A DNA stretch of 37,010 nucleotides from Ruminococcus sp. UBA4240 (GTDB lineage Bacteria > Bacillota > Clostridia > Oscillospirales > Ruminococcaceae). Positions 14,862 through 22,733 of this stretch are shown here, piece by piece. The stretch spans positions 1 to 37,010 of the forward strand of contig DGXE01000014.1 of the NCBI GenBank assembly GCA_002395525.1. The letters run 5' to 3'. Made by a program: the position numbers and the translations under genes. Each line of letters opens with the position of its first letter. The stretch's first letter is position 1. The notes under the pieces are model-generated. The model was not told the DNA's origin, ran no database searches, and saw only the letters and a list, made by a program, of their open reading frames with translations.

Positions 14862-15596
14862 ATGGCAACTGCACTTATAACCGGCTCCGCAAGGGGCATC
14901 GGGGCGGCTATCGCCCTTCGCCTTGCAAAGGACGGATTTGACATCGCCTTCAACGATCTCAACGAAGGCTGCTTTGAGAACAACGACATCGTGGACAGGG
15001 TACGTGCCCTGGGGGTAAAGGCGGAGATATTCTGCGGCGATGTGTCAAAGCACGATGTATGCGAGAAGATAGCAAATGATGTGAACGAACATTTCGGCTC
15101 AATTGATGTACTTGTAAACAACGCCGGCATAACCCGTGACGGACTTCTTGCCCGCATGACCGAGGAGCAGTACGACAGCGTTATCGCTGTAAACCAGAAG
15201 AGCGTATTCAATATGATGAAGTTCGTGGGCAACATCATGCGCAGACAGAAGCACGGCCGCATAATCAGCCTTGCATCCGTGGCAGGGCTTTACGGCAACC
15301 CCGGACAGATGAACTACTCCGCTTCAAAGGCGGCTATCATCGGCATGACAAAGACCATCGCAAAGGAACTGGGCTCCAGGGGCATCACCGCAAATGCGGT
15401 AGCACCCGGCTTTATCCGCACACCCATGACGGACAAGCTCACCGAGGAGCAAAAGGCAGCAATGCTTGCCCAGATAGCCATGAAGCGCTACGGCGAGCCT
15501 GAGGAGATAGCGGGAGTGGTATCCTTCTTAGCCTCCGATGATTCCTCCTACGTTACAGGTCAGGTCATCGAGATAAGCGGCGGACTGTCCATGTAA
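14862..15596 (+). CDS. fabG: 3-oxoacyl-ACP reductase
   Basis: 244 residues, a short-chain dehydrogenase that reduces beta-ketoacyl-ACP with NADPH. The nucleotide loop GSARGIGAAIA (residues 8-18), NNAGITRDGLL, catalytic Ser139 and YSASK (Tyr152, Lys156) are present. The C-terminus YVTGQVIEISGGLSM is standard. It follows fabK by 59 bp and precedes fabF by 24 bp. AAGGAAGG is seen upstream of the ATG. Confidence 0.97.
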   Translation: MATALITGSARGIGAAIALRLAKDGFDIAFNDLNEGCFENNDIVDRVRALGVKAEIFCGDVSKHDVCEKIANDVNEHFGSIDVLVNNAGITRDGLLARMTEEQYDSVIAVNQKSVFNMMKFVGNIMRRQKHGRIISLASVAGLYGNPGQMNYSASKAAIIGMTKTIAKELGSRGITANAVAPGFIRTPMTDKLTEEQKAAMLAQIAMKRYGEPEEIAGVVSFLASDDSSYVTGQVIEISGGLSM

Positions 15597-15620
15597 GGGA
15601 CACACAGGAAGGATACACAG

Positions 15621-16856
15621 ATGAAAAGAGTAGTAATAACCGGAATGGGAGTGGTATCTCCCATCGGAAACACCCTTGAAAGCTTCTATGACAGCCTTAA
15701 AGCGGGCAGGCACGGCTTTGTCCGCATAGATGACAGATTTCCTGAGTCCGAGGTCAAGGTGGCAGCGCTGGTAAAGGACTTTGACCCCTCCAAGAACATC
15801 GACAAGAAAAGTGCCAAGCGCATGGATCTGTTCACCCAGTATGCTGTAAGTGCGGCTGTTGATGCAGTAAACGACGCAGGCACGGACTTTACCGATGTTG
15901 ACCCTTACCGTGCGGGCATAATCACAGGCGTGGGCATAGGCGGACTGGAACACACCTGCATGGAATACGGCAAGCTTGTGGAAAAGGGCTGGTCGAAGGT
16001 GTCCGTGTTCTACATCCCCATGACCATAACCAATATGTCCGCAGGGGCAATAGCCATAAGGCTGCCCCAGTTCAAGGGGGCAAATTTCACCGCCACGTCG
16101 GCGTGTGCATCAAGCACCCATGCCATAGGAGAGGCATTCCGCAAGATAAAGGACGGCTACCTTGACGTGTGCCTTGCGGGGGGCGCTGAATCCTGCGCTT
16201 CTCCCCTTGCGTTTGCGGGCTTCAACAACATGAAGGCCCTCACCAATTCCGACGATCCCGACTGCTGCTCCATACCCTTCGATGCCATGCGTGACGGCTT
16301 TGTACTGGGTGAGGGCGCAGGTATGATCGTCCTTGAGGAATACGAGCACGCAAAGGCAAGAGGTGCCAAGATATACGCAGAGATAGCTGGCTACGGCGCC
16401 ACAGAGGACGGCTACCACATCACAAGCCCCATGCCCGGCGGTGTTGCCGCAGGCCATGCCATGAAAATGGCGTATGAGGAGGCAGGGCTTACCGCAGCGG
16501 ATATCGACTACATCAACGCCCACGGCACCTCCACAGGCCTTAATGACAAGTACGAGACTGCTGCCATCAAGGAGGCACTGGGTGAGGAGCAGGCATACAA
16601 GGTGGCAATAAACTCCACAAAGTCCCTGACAGGTCATCTTTTGGGGGCTGCCGGGGCAGTTGAGACGATCGTCACAGCCCTTGCCTGCCGTGACGGATTC
16701 GTTCACAAGACAGCAGGGTACAAAAATCCCGACCCGGAGTGCGATCTTGACTACGTTACCGAGGGGAACCGCAGCATGACAGTCAATGCCGCCCTTACCA
16801 ACTCCCTGGGATTCGGCGGTCACAATGCCACACTGTGCATAAAGAAAGTCATATAA
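15621..16856 (+). CDS. fabF: Beta-ketoacyl-ACP synthase II
   Basis: 411 residues. It elongates acyl-ACP with malonyl-ACP by decarboxylative condensation. The nucleophile is Cys162 in TSACASSTHAIG, with the two His in NAHGTSTGLND and KSLTGHLLGAAG. The C-terminal NSLGFGGHNATLCIKK matches the family end. AGGAAGGA lies upstream. It is 18 bp ahead of accB, so co-transcribed. Confidence 0.97.
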   Translation: MKRVVITGMGVVSPIGNTLESFYDSLKAGRHGFVRIDDRFPESEVKVAALVKDFDPSKNIDKKSAKRMDLFTQYAVSAAVDAVNDAGTDFTDVDPYRAGIITGVGIGGLEHTCMEYGKLVEKGWSKVSVFYIPMTITNMSAGAIAIRLPQFKGANFTATSACASSTHAIGEAFRKIKDGYLDVCLAGGAESCASPLAFAGFNNMKALTNSDDPDCCSIPFDAMRDGFVLGEGAGMIVLEEYEHAKARGAKIYAEIAGYGATEDGYHITSPMPGGVAAGHAMKMAYEEAGLTAADIDYINAHGTSTGLNDKYETAAIKEALGEEQAYKVAINSTKSLTGHLLGAAGAVETIVTALACRDGFVHKTAGYKNPDPECDLDYVTEGNRSMTVNAALTNSLGFGGHNATLCIKKVI

Positions 16857-16874
16857 GCTTTAAAAGGAGCAATC

Positions 16875-17351
16875 ATGGAAAAAATATTCGGTCTGGATAT
16901 GACCACTGTTGAAAAGCTGGCACAGCTTGTAAAGGACAATGAGCTTGCTGAGCTTGCCTTGCGTGACGGAGAAAAGAGCATCACCATAAAGGGGAAGATG
17001 TGTCCTCCTCCTCCGCCCCGTCATGACATGAGACCCGTTCCCACTGAGGGGCAGCCCTTTTCCTTTGCGCCCCAGAACACAGCCCCTGCACCGTCGGAGC
17101 CTGCTGAGACACCCGCAGGCAAGGTGGTAAAGGCACCTCTTGTGGGCACCTACTATTCATCTCCCGCCCCGGGGAAGGCTCCCTTTGTATCCGTAGGAGA
17201 CAGGGTGAAGAAGGGCGACACCCTTATGATAATCGAGTCCATGAAGCTGATGAACGAGATAAACAGCGAGTACGACGGCATCGTCAAGGAGATACTCGTA
17301 AATGACGGCGACATTGTGGAGTACGATCAGCCCGTAATGATTATAGAATAG
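16875..17351 (+). CDS. accB: Biotin carboxyl carrier protein of acetyl-CoA carboxylase
   Basis: 158 residues. The N-terminal helix region is followed by a Pro/Ala-rich linker (about residues 43-82) and the biotinyl domain. The biotin acceptor is Lys124 in IIESMKLMNEI. KAPLVGTYYSSPAPGKAPFV is the conserved start of the domain. It carries CO2 from AccC to the carboxyltransferase. accC lies 3.8 kb downstream, past four other genes. AAAAGGAG precedes the ATG. Confidence 0.97.
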   Translation: MEKIFGLDMTTVEKLAQLVKDNELAELALRDGEKSITIKGKMCPPPPPRHDMRPVPTEGQPFSFAPQNTAPAPSEPAETPAGKVVKAPLVGTYYSSPAPGKAPFVSVGDRVKKGDTLMIIESMKLMNEINSEYDGIVKEILVNDGDIVEYDQPVMIIE

Positions 17352-17390
17352 CGGGGGCTTTCTCCCGAAGCCGCCAGAGAGGTGATACTT

Positions 17391-17867
17391 ATGACTGCTG
17401 CAGGAACAAGGGCAGGGGCTCTGCTCCTTTCCCTGATGATGATACTGCCCCTTTCCGGGTGCGACAGGAAAAAGTATTCCGGGGAAGCCACCCTTGACAC
17501 GTCAAAGCTTGTGGTGGCAAACGAGAACGCAAAGCAGGTATACAACGCCCTTGTGGGCTACAATGCGGAGCTTGCCATAGATGACAAGCGCATCCCCGAC
17601 GGCCGCTACAAGGGGGATCTCACCAAGTCATCCGCAAGCCATGACCGCTCTGCCACCGCTGCGGATGTGGAGAACTACCTGTGCCAGATGATAGGCGGGT
17701 ATGAGACCGCCGGCTGCTATGTGGTGAATGTTTCCGGCGGGGAGATCACCGCATACTGGGCGGAAAGTGACGTATTCGGCAATATAGACCTTATACCCAA
17801 GGGTGCGAAGATGACCGTGACAGAGGATGCGGTGGTCGGGCGCTACCCGGATGAAACTACATTCTGA
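17391..17867 (+). CDS. Lipoprotein with type IV pilin-like head sequence
   Basis: 158 residues from the ATG at 17391 (MTAAGTRAGALLLSLMMILP), chosen for AGAGAGG 8 bases upstream. A GTG three codons earlier is less likely. The signal ends in the lipobox LSG-C. The mature part begins with a short basic stretch, then TSKLVVANENAKQVYNALVG, which resembles SSKLATANSNAKLAFENTAT in the pilin at 3216-3674. It ends VVGRYPDETTF, like IGRYPQESD in that pilin. The hydrophobic pilin helix is replaced by a lipid anchor. The position in the fab operon, 39 bases after accB and 11 bases before fabZ, is unexpected. Function unknown. Confidence 0.75.
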   Translation: MTAAGTRAGALLLSLMMILPLSGCDRKKYSGEATLDTSKLVVANENAKQVYNALVGYNAELAIDDKRIPDGRYKGDLTKSSASHDRSATAADVENYLCQMIGGYETAGCYVVNVSGGEITAYWAESDVFGNIDLIPKGAKMTVTEDAVVGRYPDETTF

Positions 17868-17878
17868 TGGAGGATACC

Positions 17879-18304
17879 ATGATACTTGACAAGGAACAGA
17901 TAAAGGAACTCATCCCTCACAGAGACCCCTTCCTTCTTATCGACGAGATAGAGGAGATGGAGCCGGGTGTGCGTGTAGTGGCATACAAGAACATGACCCC
18001 CGATGAATTCTGGTTCAAGGGGCATTTCCCCGATTACCCGGTAGTGCCCGGAGTGCTCATGGTGGAGATGATGGCACAGGCAGGGTGCTGCGCTATGCTG
18101 GCTCTCCCCGAAAACAAGGGTAGACTGGGCTTTTTCGGCGGCATAAAGGAAGCGAAGTTCCGCCGTCAGGTAGTGCCCGGGGACAGGCTCAGGATAGAGG
18201 TGGAAATAACCAAGGTGCGTGGCCCTGTGGGCTACGGCAAGGGGGTATGCTCCGTTGACGGGGAGAAGGCTGTCACTGCGGAGATACAGTTTGTGCTGAA
18301 ATAG
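17879..18304 (+). CDS. fabZ: 3-hydroxyacyl-ACP dehydratase
   Basis: 141 residues from the ATG at 17879 (MILDKEQIKELIPHRDPFLL), with GGAGG 5 bases upstream; an ATG at 17867 overlapping the previous stop lies ahead of that binding site and is rejected. It dehydrates beta-hydroxyacyl-ACP in a hot-dog fold dimer. His49 in FKGHFPDYPVVPGV and Glu63 in MVEMMAQAG are the catalytic pair. Length is normal. Confidence 0.96.
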   Translation: MILDKEQIKELIPHRDPFLLIDEIEEMEPGVRVVAYKNMTPDEFWFKGHFPDYPVVPGVLMVEMMAQAGCCAMLALPENKGRLGFFGGIKEAKFRRQVVPGDRLRIEVEITKVRGPVGYGKGVCSVDGEKAVTAEIQFVLK

Positions 18305-18312
18305 CGGCAAAA

Positions 18313-19176
18313 ATGGAACGTAAGCATATGAAACCCATCATTTTATTGTTTTCTGCCTGCCTGCTGCTTGCAGGGTGCAGCAAATACAGCAGCGAGACAG
18401 CCCAGATACCCGCCGTCAGCGGGACGGGCGGATCCGGGACAGCATTAAGCGGAGCCTATGAAGAGGAAACGGTGTCTGTGGCAGATGAGCTCACCGAGAC
18501 AGCATTGATGACGGATGAGGATACAGTGACCGAAAACACTCCCGCACCGGAAGAAACTGTTCCGCTGTGGCAGAAGCTATATTACGATTTTCTTGTGAAT
18601 GAAACATGGCGTGTTTCCGGAGGTTCTGCCAATTACAGGGATATGGAAACATATTTCCAGCTTGTGTATGTTGATAACGACGAGATACCGGAGCTTGCAG
18701 TCACGGATGATTATGAAATAGCACTGTACCACATCAGCACAGGCGAGGAGCATATCCCCCATGTATGTCCGTTTATCAGCTTCAGATACGGTGATTTTGC
18801 ATCCCATGAGATCAAGTACAAGGAGGGTGAAGGCGCCCTTATGTACCTTGAAGCCAGCAGAGCCGCAATGCACGGCTACTGCAGCTATATCGTCTACACT
18901 GCGGAAAACGGTCTTATCAACAGTGATTGCTATATTGCCGGACACGGGATCGATGAACGCTCCGTGATACTTCGTCAGCAGCAGGATGCACCTGCCGCAG
19001 AAGAATACGAGGAGACATCCGCAGAGGATATTCTTCTGCTGGAACAGCTCGGCATAGAATACAAGGGGGATCCCTATCCTGAGTTTTCAGACGACTGGAA
19101 ATGCATCTCAGCAGATTCAGGTGATGCATGGGTCATCTCAGAGGAAAATGCGTCCAGGGTGTTATTTAACAACTGA
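18313..19176 (+). CDS. Lipoprotein with acidic VYVDNDEIPEL domain
   Basis: 287 residues (282 from the ATG at 18328). The signal peptide MKPIILLFSACLLLAG-C has a good lipobox. A Ser/Thr/Glu-rich linker (about residues 25-85) leads to a domain containing FQLVYVDNDEIPELAVTDDY, a word common in secreted proteins of gut Clostridia and like FG-GAP Asp-rich loops. It ends with ISEENASRVLFNN. No enzyme motif is recognised. It begins 9 bases after fabZ, so probably shares its transcript, although a role in lipid synthesis is not indicated. No strong ribosome binding site is seen for either start. Confidence 0.72.
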   Translation: MERKHMKPIILLFSACLLLAGCSKYSSETAQIPAVSGTGGSGTALSGAYEEETVSVADELTETALMTDEDTVTENTPAPEETVPLWQKLYYDFLVNETWRVSGGSANYRDMETYFQLVYVDNDEIPELAVTDDYEIALYHISTGEEHIPHVCPFISFRYGDFASHEIKYKEGEGALMYLEASRAAMHGYCSYIVYTAENGLINSDCYIAGHGIDERSVILRQQQDAPAAEEYEETSAEDILLLEQLGIEYKGDPYPEFSDDWKCISADSGDAWVISEENASRVLFNN

Positions 19177-19282
19177 TGTTATGCGGCTTTTGGAAAAGGC
19201 TCCATGTTCCCCGCTGCTGCCGTACACATCAGGCTGATAAAAGCACATCAAAATCAGAAGGTATTTAGAGGAGATTTGTACT

Positions 19283-21082
19283 GTGGATATAGTTCCATTT
19301 AAGATAGTAGGTCATATAGTTGATAATAATGGATATAAAAAACCATATATGGATAGGGAGCAGGAAGAATGTTTTAGGCGAATATCGCAGTTGATTGATG
19401 AGAACACTTTTGTAGATGTTGGAGAAAGCGTTGACTATCTGTATGTATATATTTCCATAATGTTTCAAGAGCTTTTGCCTTATTATTATACTAAAGAAAG
19501 CCCTTCATACTCGGCATTTGATAAAGCCCATAGTTTTATAGATCTCTATCAAGTAAAATACCCAGAGGTTACCGATTGGGTTTTTATTGGAATGATCTGT
19601 TGGGAAGCAGTGTTTTGTTTTGATAACAAAGTGATAAAAAAGGAACTAAATAGATACTTGGATTTTTGCAACATACACCCCATAGATAGATGGCAACGTG
19701 ATGGAATAATATCATTAATGTATTTAAGACTTTATGATGTTTCGCCTGAAACAAAAATACCCTATACGCTTTTTGAAACATTATTTGCCAAACGACTACA
19801 TATGTATATGACAGACATAGGGTTAAATATGCAAAATGAGATTATTGGTGCAGTAGAAGACATATTAAATGAGGACTTCAGGGCAAACCATATTAACTAT
19901 CTTTTTAGACTCTTTGATTTTAAGCCTGGATCAATTAGCGTTAATAAATCATCACCATATTATTTTGTTTATGCGACAAATGAAATGCTAAATTCACCTT
20001 GGAATCCAAAGTTTAGTGGAGATATTACATATAAAGAAATGCAACAACGATCCGGCAGTCTATACTTTGATGGCTTTAATATTCCTGATAATACATGCTC
20101 AAACAAAAAGAGAGACGAATATCTGCGCGTTTTAGTAAGAGAAGCGGAAGACGCTGTTAGGATAAAAAAGGATATACCAAAAGTTGGGGAAGGTTGGGCA
20201 TCCGAAACACTTTTATTCTATAGAATCAAATGCGCATTTAAAGATGATGTGGTTTATCAGCATTATTCACCTGATTTCTTGGGAAGACAACATTATGATG
20301 TATATTTGCCCAATCATAAAATCGCTATCGAATATCAAGGTGAGCAGCATTTCATGCCAATTGATATTTTTGGCGGTGATGAAGGCTTAGCGATTAATAA
20401 AGAAAGAGATGCAAAAAAGAGAAAAATCTCAAAAGAAAATGGCGTTTTTCTTATCGAAGTGCAACCAGATTATGATTTAAAAGAACTAATCCAAACAATT
20501 TGTAATAAAATCTATAGTACAAGTGACAGAGAAGTATTAAATAACAAAATAGTAGAGTGCGTTAATCTTGCAAATGCTGTTAACACTATTAACGCTGATA
20601 AAACAAGCAAAAGAGAAACTATAGGAATAAATATTAAGCAAAAACTTAATTCATCAGATAGTGAGAATAAAATCAGGGACACAAGAAATAAAATAGCTGA
20701 TGAAATCGCATATGAACTTGTAAGCAAACTTATTCCTTCTAAGTATGCAGATGATCATTTATCTATTACTGACAAGCATTTTTTTGATGATGAATATATT
20801 TATAAAGAGGCGGATAGAATCAAAAAAGAAGATCCTGATAAGGCATTGGAGCTTTGTTTAGGGTTAATCAGCAACGGTCACTATAAAGCTCCTGTTGTTT
20901 TTGAAAGAGCTGCCATAGTTTTACGAAGTCAGAAAAGAACTGATGAAGAATTGCAATTATTGTTACAAATGAAATGCGATTTAGGATATAATAATTATGA
21001 TGAACGAATAAGGAAATTGATTCTATTAAAGTATAAAAAAGAAATAGATAACCGATTAAATAAGATGATTGAAGGTTTTTAA
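19283..21082 (+). CDS. AT-rich hypothetical protein with PD-(D/E)XK-like nuclease core
   Basis: 599 residues from a GTG at 19283, supported by AGAGGAG 9 bases upstream. The N-terminal 230 residues are helical (DYLYVYISIMFQELLPYYY, NIHPIDRWQRDGIISLMYLR) and faintly recall a TerB N-terminal domain, which I cannot confirm. Residues 303-400 look like a restriction-endonuclease fold: Glu309 in EGWASETLLFYRIK, Asp339 in HYDVYLPNHK, then IAIEYQGEQHF with Glu350 and Gln352. FFG-like FGGDEGLAINKERDAKKR and ENGVFLIEVQPDYD follow. The last 120 residues are helical, repeat-like (ADRIKKEDPDKALELCLGLI). Base composition is far more AT-rich than the genes on either side, which suggests transfer. A role in defence or DNA processing is inference. 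Confidence 0.7.
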   Translation: MDIVPFKIVGHIVDNNGYKKPYMDREQEECFRRISQLIDENTFVDVGESVDYLYVYISIMFQELLPYYYTKESPSYSAFDKAHSFIDLYQVKYPEVTDWVFIGMICWEAVFCFDNKVIKKELNRYLDFCNIHPIDRWQRDGIISLMYLRLYDVSPETKIPYTLFETLFAKRLHMYMTDIGLNMQNEIIGAVEDILNEDFRANHINYLFRLFDFKPGSISVNKSSPYYFVYATNEMLNSPWNPKFSGDITYKEMQQRSGSLYFDGFNIPDNTCSNKKRDEYLRVLVREAEDAVRIKKDIPKVGEGWASETLLFYRIKCAFKDDVVYQHYSPDFLGRQHYDVYLPNHKIAIEYQGEQHFMPIDIFGGDEGLAINKERDAKKRKISKENGVFLIEVQPDYDLKELIQTICNKIYSTSDREVLNNKIVECVNLANAVNTINADKTSKRETIGINIKQKLNSSDSENKIRDTRNKIADEIAYELVSKLIPSKYADDHLSITDKHFFDDEYIYKEADRIKKEDPDKALELCLGLISNGHYKAPVVFERAAIVLRSQKRTDEELQLLLQMKCDLGYNNYDERIRKLILLKYKKEIDNRLNKMIEGF

Positions 21083-21154
21083 AGCAGTCACATTTTGGGG
21101 AATATGTACCGCATATGGTATGGCAAACGCCTGAATACCCCGGAAGGATACTTT

Positions 21155-22513
21155 ATGTTTAAGAAATTACTTATCGCAAACAGGGGCGAGATCGCCGTAA
21201 GAATAATTCGTGCCTGCCGTGAGGCGGGGCTGCACACCGTGACAGTCTACTCCACCGCAGACAAGCATTCCCTCCATGCCCAGATAGCTGATGAATCAGT
21301 TTGCATAGGCCCTGCCCCCTCAAAGGACAGCTACCTCAATATGCAGGCTGTCATAGAGGCTGCCCGCCTTACAGGGGCTGATGCCATTCACCCGGGGTTC
21401 GGTTTCCTCTCGGAGAATGCGGAATTTGCACAGCTTGCGGAGGACAACGGCATTGCCTTTATAGGTCCCTCCCCCCGTGCCATCCGCCTTATCGGGGACA
21501 AGGCCAACGCCAAGAAGACCATGAAGAACGCAGGTGTTCCCGTGGTACCCGGCTCCGACGGAGAGCTTACGGATACCTTTGAGGCAAAGCGCTTAGCGGA
21601 GCAGATAGGCTACCCCGTTATGATAAAGGCATCTGCGGGGGGCGGCGGCAGAGGCATACGCCGTGTGGACAGACCGGAGGATCTGGAGCACGCAATGGAA
21701 CTGTGCAAAAGCGAAGCCAAGAGCTGCTTCGGCAATGACGGCATATACATGGAGAAATTCATCATCGACCCCAAGCACATAGAATTCCAGATACTTGCGG
21801 ACTCTGCGGGGAATGTGGTGCACTTAGGCGAACGTGACTGCTCCATGCAGAGATACAACCAGAAGGTCATCGAGGAGACACCCTCCCCTGTCATGACCCC
21901 CGCCCTGCGTGAGCGCATGGGGCGTGCGGCAGTGGCAGCCGCCCACGCCTGCGGCTACACCAATGCGGGCACGGTGGAATTCCTGCTGGACAAGGATAAG
22001 AATTTCTACTTTATGGAGATGAACACCCGCATACAGGTGGAGCACCCCATCACAGAAGAGGTGACGGGGGTGGATCTGGTCAAGGAGCAGATACGCATTG
22101 CAGCGGGGGAAAAATTGCCCTTCACCCAGTCCGACATACAGATGAGGGGGCACGCCATAGAGTGCCGCATCAATGCAGAAGATCCCGAAAGGGACTTCCG
22201 CCCCTCACCCGGCACTATCACAGCCCTGCACACTCCCGGCGGTCTTGGTGTGCGTGTTGATACAGCCGCATTCCAGGGCTATACCATCCCACCCTTCTAC
22301 GACAGCATGATAGGCAAGCTCATAGTCCACGCCCCCACAAGGAAGGAAGCCATCGCCCGCATGACATGGGCACTGTCGGAATTCATCGTAGAGGGTGTTG
22401 ACACCAACGTGGACTTCCAGCTGTCCCTTATCCGTGACAAGGCATTTATCGACGGCAGCTACACCATAGCCTACCTTACCCGCCTGCTTGAAGAGAGAAA
22501 GCAGAAAAGATGA
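21155..22513 (+). CDS. accC: Acetyl-CoA carboxylase, biotin carboxylase subunit
   Basis: 452 residues from the ATG at 21155 (MFKKLLIANRGEIAVRIIRA), with GGAAGGA 6 bases upstream; in-frame sequence back to 21095 has no support. It carboxylates biotin on AccB using ATP and bicarbonate. Preceding-fold domain GEIAVRIIRACRE, Gly-rich ATP loop KASAGGGGRGIR (about residues 157-168), HIEFQILADSAGNVVHLGER, and NTRIQVEHPITEEVTG with catalytic Glu/Arg are all present. It is followed by a strong terminator, so accD and accA are not in this operon. Confidence 0.97.
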   Translation: MFKKLLIANRGEIAVRIIRACREAGLHTVTVYSTADKHSLHAQIADESVCIGPAPSKDSYLNMQAVIEAARLTGADAIHPGFGFLSENAEFAQLAEDNGIAFIGPSPRAIRLIGDKANAKKTMKNAGVPVVPGSDGELTDTFEAKRLAEQIGYPVMIKASAGGGGRGIRRVDRPEDLEHAMELCKSEAKSCFGNDGIYMEKFIIDPKHIEFQILADSAGNVVHLGERDCSMQRYNQKVIEETPSPVMTPALRERMGRAAVAAAHACGYTNAGTVEFLLDKDKNFYFMEMNTRIQVEHPITEEVTGVDLVKEQIRIAAGEKLPFTQSDIQMRGHAIECRINAEDPERDFRPSPGTITALHTPGGLGVRVDTAAFQGYTIPPFYDSMIGKLIVHAPTRKEAIARMTWALSEFIVEGVDTNVDFQLSLIRDKAFIDGSYTIAYLTRLLEERKQKR

Positions 22514-22561
22514 TACGCCGAAAAAGGATGTCAGCAGCAGGCGGAGCTTTTTACGGACGAA

Positions 22562-22603
22562 AGAGCCTTATCCCTGTGATGCAAAGGGCAAGGCTCTTTT
22601 TTG
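22562..22603 (+). terminator. Terminator of the fab/acc operon
   Basis: AAGAGCCTT (22562-22570) pairs with AAGGCTCTT (22591-22599), with an inner CCCT/AGGG pairing, followed by a run of T ending at 22603. Confidence 0.88.
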
Positions 22604-22630
22604 AACGTCTCCTGTATTCCCGCCTGATAC

Positions 22631-22661
22631 TGCATCTTGCCCCCGATTTCTGCATCTTGCC
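22631..22661 (+). promoter_or_regulatory. Direct repeat, candidate LytTR operator
   Basis: TGCATCTTGCC occurs at 22631-22641 and 22651-22661, an exact 20-bp period, ending 9 bases before a -35 box. LytTR proteins bind paired 9-10-bp direct repeats spaced about two helical turns apart. A LytTR gene is in the operon that follows. Confidence 0.6.
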
Positions 22662-22670
22662 GGATATTGC

Positions 22671-22699
22671 TTGAAAAGCACCTTTATTTGAAGTATGAT
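22671..22699 (+). promoter_or_regulatory. Promoter of the hydrolase-LytTR-DUF3021 operon
   Basis: TTGAAA (22671-22676), 17-bp spacer, TATGAT (22694-22699). The weaker -35 suits activator control from the direct repeats just upstream. Confidence 0.65.
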
Positions 22700-22733
22700 G
22701 ATATCAGTAAAACACATGAAAGGTCGTGCTGAT

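Noticed and set aside
16110..16823. Minus-strand 237-residue frame opposite fabF
   Set aside because: Antisense shadow of fabF; no recognisable domain.
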